This document shows, piece by piece, positions 6,642-11,790 of a stretch of DNA of 14,900 bases (the first letter of the stretch is position 1; every line of letters begins with the position of its first letter). The position numbers were made by a program, and so were the translations under genes. Source of the stretch: JAADDG01 sp964450755. Its GTDB lineage: Bacteria; Campylobacterota; Campylobacteria; Campylobacterales; JAADDG01. A model generated the notes under the pieces. It was not told the DNA's origin, searched no databases, and saw only the letters and a program-made list of their open reading frames with translations. Where the stretch lies: contig CAYVDJ010000120.1 in the NCBI GenBank assembly GCA_964450755.1, forward strand, positions 1 to 14,900, in the 5' to 3' direction.

Positions 6642-7061
6642 TCAAATAATATATCTTTCATAAAATTCTTTTGAAGTAAAAACCCTTATATCAGATAGCA
6701 AAAATCCTTTTTTATCATCTGATATAATTAAATCTACATTTAATTCTTTAGCACAAAAATACTGAACACTATCTTCAAAATCATCAAAATCACTATCTAT
6801 TGCACTGTTTAAAATCATCTCAGAAGCAGGAACAATAATATTTGTATTGATTAATTGTTTTATATGCTTTCTTATATCTTCTTTTGATACTGTTTTACTT
6901 TTTGTTAAGAAATAATGAATATTAATAATAGATATATCATTTAAAATAACTTTTATATCTTTTGATTCTAAAAAATAAAATATCTCTCTTGATATTCCGT
7001 TATCTCTATCTAATACAGCGTTTAAAAAGATATTTGTATCTATAAAAATTTTTATATTCAT
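6642..7061 (-). CDS. PIN-domain ribonuclease toxin (PIN_3/VapC-like)
   Basis: A 139-residue single PIN domain, the size typical of VapC-class toxins. Conserved points are D8 and N10 in FIDTN (6-10), the SIINIHYFL helix (44-52), the acidic DFDDFEDSVQYFCA motif (91-104, with D93, D94, E96 and D97 as metal-site candidates), and LIISDDKKGF (111-120) followed by FTSKEFY. There is no acid at the usual second metal position in the SIINI helix; I recall the same for many PIN_3-type proteins, so this need not mean inactivity. The start overlaps the antitoxin stop by 4 bases (ATGA), so translation is coupled and toxin is made only after antitoxin. PIN toxins usually cut tRNA or rRNA; the target here is unknown. 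Confidence 0.85.
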   Translation of the reverse strand: MNIKIFIDTNIFLNAVLDRDNGISREIFYFLESKDIKVILNDISIINIHYFLTKSKTVSKEDIRKHIKQLINTNIIVPASEMILNSAIDSDFDDFEDSVQYFCAKELNVDLIISDDKKGFLLSDIRVFTSKEFYERYII

Positions 7062-7390
7062 ATAGTTCCATATTTACTTTTGTAATATAATTCTTTAACC
7101 TCATTTAATGTTAAATTTTTTTTATCTGGATCAATCAATCTTCCTAAACCCTCAATAGCTTTTTTTACTTTTTCCGCTCTTTTTATATTTGTAGGTTTTG
7201 ATTCTCTTAATATTTTATCTATTTCATCAAAACTTTTTTTATTTTGTTGTTTTTTTGTTTTAGATATATAAGAATCTAAAAATTCCGTAAAAAATTTTTT
7301 TATCTCTTTTTTTGGAATTTTTTTTATTTGTTGCTCTATATCAGGGCTTTTAATCTGAATTTGTACGATATCTAAATCTAATACAGTCAT
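7058..7390 (-). CDS. Putative antitoxin, upstream partner of the PIN toxin
   Basis: A 110-residue, very Lys-rich protein (KKIPKKEIKKFF, KTKKQQNKK) that I cannot assign to a named family by sequence alone. It precedes the toxin and overlaps it by 4 bases, the usual antitoxin-first order. The N-terminus has a strand followed by a helix (IVQIQIKSPDIEQQI, residues 8-22), which could be a ribbon-helix-helix DNA-binding unit. The middle is helical and charged. The C-terminus (NLTLNEVKELYYKSKYG, 92-108) is of the amphipathic kind that wraps around a PIN toxin in other pairs. The start at 7390 has AGAGG upstream. The antitoxin role rests on context; autoregulation through its own promoter is inferred. 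Confidence 0.7.
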   Translation of the reverse strand: MTVLDLDIVQIQIKSPDIEQQIKKIPKKEIKKFFTEFLDSYISKTKKQQNKKSFDEIDKILRESKPTNIKRAEKVKKAIEGLGRLIDPDKKNLTLNEVKELYYKSKYGTI

Positions 7391-7423
7391 ATTTTTACCT
7401 CTTATAAATCAAAATCTATTTCT

Positions 7424-7452
7424 ATTATATCTAAATTATTAACTGTTGTCTT
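7424..7452 (-). promoter_or_regulatory. Promoter of the toxin-antitoxin operon
   Basis: On the minus strand, a perfect TATAAT (7429 to 7424) is preceded at 17 bases by AAGACA (7452 to 7447), a 4/6 match to TTGACA. Transcription should start near 7417, giving a leader of about 27 bases to the antitoxin. No clear operator palindrome overlaps it. Confidence 0.55.
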
Positions 7453-7533
7453 TCACCATAACTTTGACTATGCTAAAAAACAACTGCCTTGCATTAGATA
7501 CTTTCTCTCTTTACTATGGATACGATATAGTGC

Positions 7534-7560
7534 ATAAAGTCAGTTTTTAACTTGCTTTAT
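7534..7560. repeat. Imperfect hairpin abutting the right att repeat
   Basis: ATAAAGTCAGTT (7534-7545) and AACTTGCTTTAT (7549-7560) are inverted arms around a 3-base loop, with one mismatch and one G:T pair. The outer arm ends on the first base of the right direct repeat. It could be a structural recombination signal, or a weak terminator for pyk transcripts entering from the right. Confidence 0.4.
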
Positions 7561-7604
7561 TCAAAAGGTCAGAGGTTCGAATCCTCTTGGGCGCGCCACT
7601 GTTT
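7560..7604 (+). repeat. Right 45-bp direct repeat, displaced tRNA-Arg 3' half
   Basis: An exact copy of 6526-6570 comprising tRNA nucleotides 38 to 76 (CCA end at 7598) plus CTGTTT. It lacks the 5' half and anticodon, so it is a non-functional tRNA fragment, probably the original 3' end pushed away by integration. Its last base overlaps the pyk stop codon (7604-7606 on the minus strand), so the ancestral arrangement was tRNA-Arg and pyk convergent and a few bases apart. Confidence 0.88.
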
Positions 7605-8971
7605 TAAAAACGGCTGATAAAACGAACACTCCTGCCTTGTGAAATTTTTTCTCCAAGATATCCTGTAACCAGGATAAATGGTTGCGGTTTGATACCGCTT
7701 ATCTGAAAAAATTTATCTACAAGTTCTTTTTCCGTATAAAACTCTTTTATATAAACTCCTCCTTCTACACCCCATATAAGAGTAGTTTTGTTTAACAAAG
7801 AGAGCGTAGGAGTTATACAGTATATAGGTTTTTGAGGTCTGAATTTACTTAAATGCTTCAAAGTATATCCAGATCGTGTCAGCGCAACACAAAATGATGC
7901 CGGAAGTTTTTCACTGAGATTACTTGCCGCATGAGGAAAAGCTTCTTTGATATCGGGTATAAAGTTTTTATGATAGGGATAAGATTTTTGAGTCTCTTTG
8001 ATCGTTTCTACTATAACATCCAACGCTTCAAGAGGATAGTTTCCTATTGCCGTTTCGTCCGAAAGCATAACTGCATCCGTTCCGTCAAGAAGAGCATTTG
8101 CTATATCTGAAACTTCCGCACGGGTGGGATAGGGAGAATTTATCATAGATGTCAGCATCTGAGTAGCTGTGATAACAGGTTTTCCCTCCATATTGGATTT
8201 TGCAATGATCTCTTTTTGCAGTGTCGGAACACGGCTCAGTCCTATTTCCGCTCCCAAATCTCCTCTTGCAACCATGATGGCATCACTTACTTTTATGATT
8301 TTGTCTATCTCCTCTACTGCACTTTTTCTTTCAATCTTGGCAACTATCCACGCATCGCTGTCTTGCAGAAGAGACTTTGCCTCTATGATATCTTTTTCAC
8401 TGCTTACAAAAGAGATAGCTATAAAATCTATATTCATTTTTACACCAAATCTTATATCCTCTTGATCCTTTTTTGTAAGAGCATTTAGAGAAAGTCCGTC
8501 TTTTGGAAAATTGACTCCTTTTCCCTCTTTGAGGATTCCTTTTGTAAGGATTTTTAGAGTCAAAGTCTCTTTATCCGTATCTATCACCTCTGATTGAACC
8601 GTACCGTCTGCAAAAAAGATAAGATCTCCTTTTTGAAAATCCGATAAGATTTCAGGATAACTTATGCTAAAGTCTCCTTTTTGCAGATCAGAAGAGACCT
8701 TCAATACATCGCCTCTAAAAACTTCAACAGGTTTTTTCAAACCTCTAATCCTTATTTTCGGACCGCATATATCCTGTAAAATGCCGACAAGTCTGCCTTT
8801 TTTGGAAGAGATCTCTCTTATGAGTCTGATGGTTTTTTCATGTTCTTGATGAGTGCCGTAGGAGAAGTTCAGTCTAAAAACATTTACTCCTTTATCTATC
8901 AGAGCCGAGACAGATTCGGGATTGTTGGTTGATGGTCCAAGGGTAGCTATTATTTTAACTTTTGGTTTCAT
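7604..8971 (-). CDS. pyk: Pyruvate kinase, predicted K+-independent type
   Basis: Converts phosphoenolpyruvate and ADP to pyruvate and ATP; cytoplasmic tetramer in relatives. 455 residues from the chosen start. Active-site features: R33, N35 and S37 in FRLNFSYG; D67-I-C-G-P-K72-I-R-I75; catalytic K212 and metal ligand E214 in AKIER; D238 in ARGDLG; TATQML at 268-273; and VMLSDETAIGNYP at 301-313, where D replaces the common G of LSGETA. Lys at the position of muscle-enzyme Glu117 (K72), with Ile at the 113 and 120 equivalents, is the pattern of K+-independent pyruvate kinases. Start 8971 is preferred over 8998 because AAGGA lies just upstream and the -10 TATAAT (8995-8990) falls between the two ATGs. 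The C-terminal domain (about 345-455) is the regulatory fold; its effector is unknown. Confidence 0.93.
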   Translation of the reverse strand: MKPKVKIIATLGPSTNNPESVSALIDKGVNVFRLNFSYGTHQEHEKTIRLIREISSKKGRLVGILQDICGPKIRIRGLKKPVEVFRGDVLKVSSDLQKGDFSISYPEILSDFQKGDLIFFADGTVQSEVIDTDKETLTLKILTKGILKEGKGVNFPKDGLSLNALTKKDQEDIRFGVKMNIDFIAISFVSSEKDIIEAKSLLQDSDAWIVAKIERKSAVEEIDKIIKVSDAIMVARGDLGAEIGLSRVPTLQKEIIAKSNMEGKPVITATQMLTSMINSPYPTRAEVSDIANALLDGTDAVMLSDETAIGNYPLEALDVIVETIKETQKSYPYHKNFIPDIKEAFPHAASNLSEKLPASFCVALTRSGYTLKHLSKFRPQKPIYCITPTLSLLNKTTLIWGVEGGVYIKEFYTEKELVDKFFQISGIKPQPFILVTGYLGEKISQGRSVRFISRF

Positions 8972-8989
8972 ACGATTTCCTTTTTCGTT

Positions 8990-8995
8990 ATTATA
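8990..8995 (-). promoter_or_regulatory. pyk promoter -10 box
   Basis: A perfect TATAAT read on the minus strand (8995 to 8990), preceded by TTTTG. Transcription would begin near 8983, so the leader is only about 12 bases and just includes the AAGGA ribosome site. This supports the downstream pyk start at 8971. Confidence 0.5.
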
Positions 8996-9038
8996 CAAAA
9001 GAATATACTCCGATATCCTTTATTAAGCCGTTTTTAGC

Positions 9039-9044
9039 TATAAT
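9039..9044 (+). promoter_or_regulatory. valS promoter -10 box
   Basis: A perfect TATAAT at 9039-9044, 36 bases before the valS start, with no good -35. Transcription would begin near 9051. The ribosome site AGGAAA lies at 9069-9074. It is back-to-back with the pyk promoter, about 45 bases away. Confidence 0.55.
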
Positions 9045-9080
9045 CGCCCGAAAATTTGAAAAGATTACAGGAAAAAGCAG

Positions 9081-11711
9081 ATGAGTAAAAAAAGTACGGT
9101 TTACAATCCAAAAGAGATAGAGGAGAAATACTACGATATTTGGGAAAAAAGAGGTTATTTTGAGATAGAGGGAAATGAAAATATCCAAAAAGATGATAAA
9201 AATTTTTCTATCATGATGCCTCCTCCAAATGTTACGGGAAGTCTTCATATCGGTCATGCCTTAACTTTTACACTTCAGGATATTATGGTCAGATACAAAA
9301 GAATGGACGGTTTTAAAACTCTTTGGCAACCCGGACTTGATCATGCCGGTATAGCAACCCAAAATGTTGTTGAAAAACAGCTTTTGCAAAAAGGGATCAA
9401 AAAAGAAGAGTTGGGGCGAGAGAAATTTTTGGAAAAAGTCTGGGAGTGGAAAGAGTACAGCGGAGGAACGATACTTCATCAGATGAGAAAACTCGGTGTC
9501 TCTCCCGCATGGAGCAGAACCAGATTTACGATGGATGAGGGGCTTAAAAACGCCGTTAAAAGAGCTTTTGTAAAACTATACGATGAAGGTTTGATAGTTC
9601 GCGGAAACTATATGGTCAACTGGTGTACGCATGACGGAGCTTTGAGCGATATAGAGGTGGAGTATGACGAACATCAGGGAAAACTTTATCATATAAAATA
9701 TCCTTTTTCGGACGGTAGCGGTTTTGTGGTTGTTGCCACAACAAGACCCGAAACATATTTTGGTGATACTGCCGTTATGGTAAATCCCGATGATGATAGA
9801 TATAAAGAGATCATAGGCAAAAAAGTAAAACTTCCTTTGATAGAACGGGAGATAGAGATCATTGCCGATGAGCATGTTGATATGGAGTTTGGAACCGGTG
9901 TTGTCAAGGTAACTCCTGCCCATGATCCAAACGACTATGAGGTAGGTAAAAGGCATGATTTGGAGTTTATCACCTGTTTTGACGAAAAAGGTATTTTAAA
10001 CAAAGAGTGCGGTGAGTTTGAAGGACTTGAGAGACTCTCTTCAAGAGAGAGAGTTGTAAAAAGACTGAAAGAAGAGGGGTTTATCGAAAAGATAGAAGAT
10101 CATCTCCATCAGGTAGGACACTGTTACCGATGTCATAATGTTGTGGAGCCTTATATCTCAAAACAGTGGTTTGTCAAAAAAGAGATAGCCGATGAAGCGA
10201 TAAAAAAGGTAAATAAGGGTGAAGCAAAATTTTTCCCCGCTCACTGGATAAACTCTTTTAATGCTTGGATGAAAGACCTTCATGACTGGTGTATCAGCCG
10301 TCAGCTTTGGTGGGGACACAGGATACCGGTATTTTACTGCAAAGATTGCGATAACGAGTGGGCTACGACAGATGATCACCCCTCCTCATGTCCCAAATGT
10401 AACTCCAAAAACATCTATCAAGATCCCGATGTTTTGGATACTTGGTTCAGCTCCGGTCTTTGGCCGTTTTCCACTTTGGGCTGGGGTAATGAAGAGATCG
10501 GCAAAGGTGAGTTGTGGAATGAAGAAGATATAAAGAATTTTTATCCAAACTCTCTTTTAATAACCGGTTTTGACATTATCTTCTTTTGGGTTGCAAGGAT
10601 GATGTTTTTTGGAGTTCATTTTATGAAAGATGTACCTTTTGGCGATATCTATCTGCATGCTCTTGTAAGAGATGAAAACGGTATGAAGATGAGCAAATCA
10701 AAAGGAAATGTCATCGATCCTCTCGATACGATAAAAGAGCAAAGTGCCGATACTCTCCGCTTTACTTTGGCTATCTTGGCAGTTCAAGGAAGAGATATAA
10801 AACTAAGCAAAGAGAAACTTGAACAAAGCAGAAATTTCACCAACAAACTCTACAATGCCGCCAGATTTTTGCTGATGAACGAAGAGAGATTTGATGATCT
10901 AAAAGATACGCAGATAAAAAGCGATCTTGGAAGATATCTTCTAAGCAGACTCAATGTTGCCGTAAAAGAGACAAGAGAAAATCTCGATCTCTACCGCTTT
11001 AACGATGCCGCCACGACACTTTACCGCTTTTTGTGGGGCGAGTTTTGCGACTGGGGTATAGAACTCAGCAAAGCGCAAAAAGAGAGTATCAAAGAGCTTG
11101 GAGCCATCTATAAAGAGGCTCTTAAACTGCTTCATCCATTTATGCCTTTTATCAGCGAATATCTTTATCAGGAACTTGGTAAAAGCGAACTTGAAAATAG
11201 CGAATCTGTGATGGTTAAAAACTATCCTGAAATAAAAGAGAGAGATGAAGAGATAGAAAACATCTTCTCTCTTATCATCGAAGCGGTTATAGCGATAAGA
11301 AGGGCAAAAGCAAATATCGATCTTGCCAACAAAAAGATAGAAAAAGCCTATATCAAACTTGATGAAGATATAAATCTTGAAAAATACAAACAGTTTATAC
11401 AACTGCTTTCAAAAGTGCAAAATTTGGGATTTACCGACAAAAAAATTGAAAACTCCGCCACCGATGTTTCTGACAATATGGAGGTTTATATCCCTCTTGA
11501 AAATATCGACCTAAAACCGATCATCGACAGACTCTCACACCAAAAAGCCAAACTTGAAAAAGAGTCTGCAAAACTTAAAGGAATGTTGTCAAACGAGAGA
11601 TTTGTAAAAAATGCGCCAAAAGAGGTGGTAGAGCAGAACAAAAAAGCCTATGAGGAGATAAAAGAGAAACTCCAAAAGATAGAAAAAGAGCTTTCGGGAT
11701 TTGGTTTATAG
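9081..11711 (+). CDS. valS: Valyl-tRNA synthetase
   Basis: Class I aminoacyl-tRNA synthetase that charges tRNA-Val with valine; cytoplasmic. 876 residues, normal for bacterial ValRS. The HIGH motif is H56-I-G-H59 within PPPNVTGSLHIGHALTF, and KMSKS is at 536-540. Between them lies the CP1 editing insertion, with the typical VATTRPETYFGDTAVMVNP block that removes mischarged threonine. Cysteine pairs C348/C351 and C420/C423 with C437/C440 (CKDC, CPKC) look like zinc-binding knuckles found in some bacterial ValRS and IleRS. GFDIIFFWVARMMFFGVHF is a ValRS hallmark preceding KMSKS. The C-terminal 60 or so residues form the ValRS coiled-coil arm (IDRLSHQKAKLEKESAKLKG). The gene is divergent from pyk and has its own promoter. 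Confidence 0.97.
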   Translation: MSKKSTVYNPKEIEEKYYDIWEKRGYFEIEGNENIQKDDKNFSIMMPPPNVTGSLHIGHALTFTLQDIMVRYKRMDGFKTLWQPGLDHAGIATQNVVEKQLLQKGIKKEELGREKFLEKVWEWKEYSGGTILHQMRKLGVSPAWSRTRFTMDEGLKNAVKRAFVKLYDEGLIVRGNYMVNWCTHDGALSDIEVEYDEHQGKLYHIKYPFSDGSGFVVVATTRPETYFGDTAVMVNPDDDRYKEIIGKKVKLPLIEREIEIIADEHVDMEFGTGVVKVTPAHDPNDYEVGKRHDLEFITCFDEKGILNKECGEFEGLERLSSRERVVKRLKEEGFIEKIEDHLHQVGHCYRCHNVVEPYISKQWFVKKEIADEAIKKVNKGEAKFFPAHWINSFNAWMKDLHDWCISRQLWWGHRIPVFYCKDCDNEWATTDDHPSSCPKCNSKNIYQDPDVLDTWFSSGLWPFSTLGWGNEEIGKGELWNEEDIKNFYPNSLLITGFDIIFFWVARMMFFGVHFMKDVPFGDIYLHALVRDENGMKMSKSKGNVIDPLDTIKEQSADTLRFTLAILAVQGRDIKLSKEKLEQSRNFTNKLYNAARFLLMNEERFDDLKDTQIKSDLGRYLLSRLNVAVKETRENLDLYRFNDAATTLYRFLWGEFCDWGIELSKAQKESIKELGAIYKEALKLLHPFMPFISEYLYQELGKSELENSESVMVKNYPEIKERDEEIENIFSLIIEAVIAIRRAKANIDLANKKIEKAYIKLDEDINLEKYKQFIQLLSKVQNLGFTDKKIENSATDVSDNMEVYIPLENIDLKPIIDRLSHQKAKLEKESAKLKGMLSNERFVKNAPKEVVEQNKKAYEEIKEKLQKIEKELSGFGL

Positions 11712-11731
11712 CCGAGATCGCTCGGCTATAA
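11706..11731. terminator. Strong hairpin at the end of valS
   Basis: TTATAGCCGAG (11706-11716) and CTCGGCTATAA (11721-11731) form a perfect 11-bp stem with an ATCG tetraloop. The valS stop codon lies inside the left arm. The following bases (TGTTTCTCG) are only moderately T-rich on the plus strand, and the minus strand has no T tract. It sits between two convergent genes and most likely ends valS transcription. Confidence 0.6.
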
Positions 11732-11790
11732 TGTTTCTCGAAATTAAGAGAGAATTTTAGAAACAGCATGGTTTATGGAATAAAAAGAAA

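Larger units (their letters stand above)
6571..7559. mobile_element. Mini genomic island in tRNA-Arg carrying only a toxin-antitoxin operon
   Basis: 989 bases between the two 45-bp repeats. It is visibly more A+T rich than the flanking genes, with long T/A runs and very Lys/Ile-rich products. Its only genes are the antitoxin and PIN toxin on the minus strand. No integrase, excisionase, transposase or remnant of one is visible. The left spacer (6571-6641) holds no gene, and the right spacer (7391-7559) holds the operon promoter and a hairpin against the repeat. It is either the remainder of a larger element after deletion, or a non-autonomous cassette moved by an integrase encoded elsewhere. 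Insertion kept the tRNA complete and spared pyk. Confidence 0.8.

Noticed and set aside
6604..7504. Subterminal inverted 8-mers AAAGTATC (6604-6611) and GATACTTT (7497-7504) as integrase arm sites
   Set aside because: They lie at unequal distances from the two repeats, and an 8-bp match is expected by chance in 1 kb of AT-rich DNA.
6571..7559. Insertion sequence
   Set aside because: No transposase and no terminal inverted repeats. The flanks are a 45-bp tRNA duplication, not a short target-site duplication.
8972..8998. Nine-residue N-terminal extension of pyruvate kinase
   Set aside because: The -10 box lies inside it and the good ribosome site precedes the ATG at 8971.
9081..11711. Minus-strand and shifted-frame ORFs over valS, pyk and ilvA
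   Set aside because: They are shadows of strongly supported genes, with no ribosome sites and no recognisable protein character.
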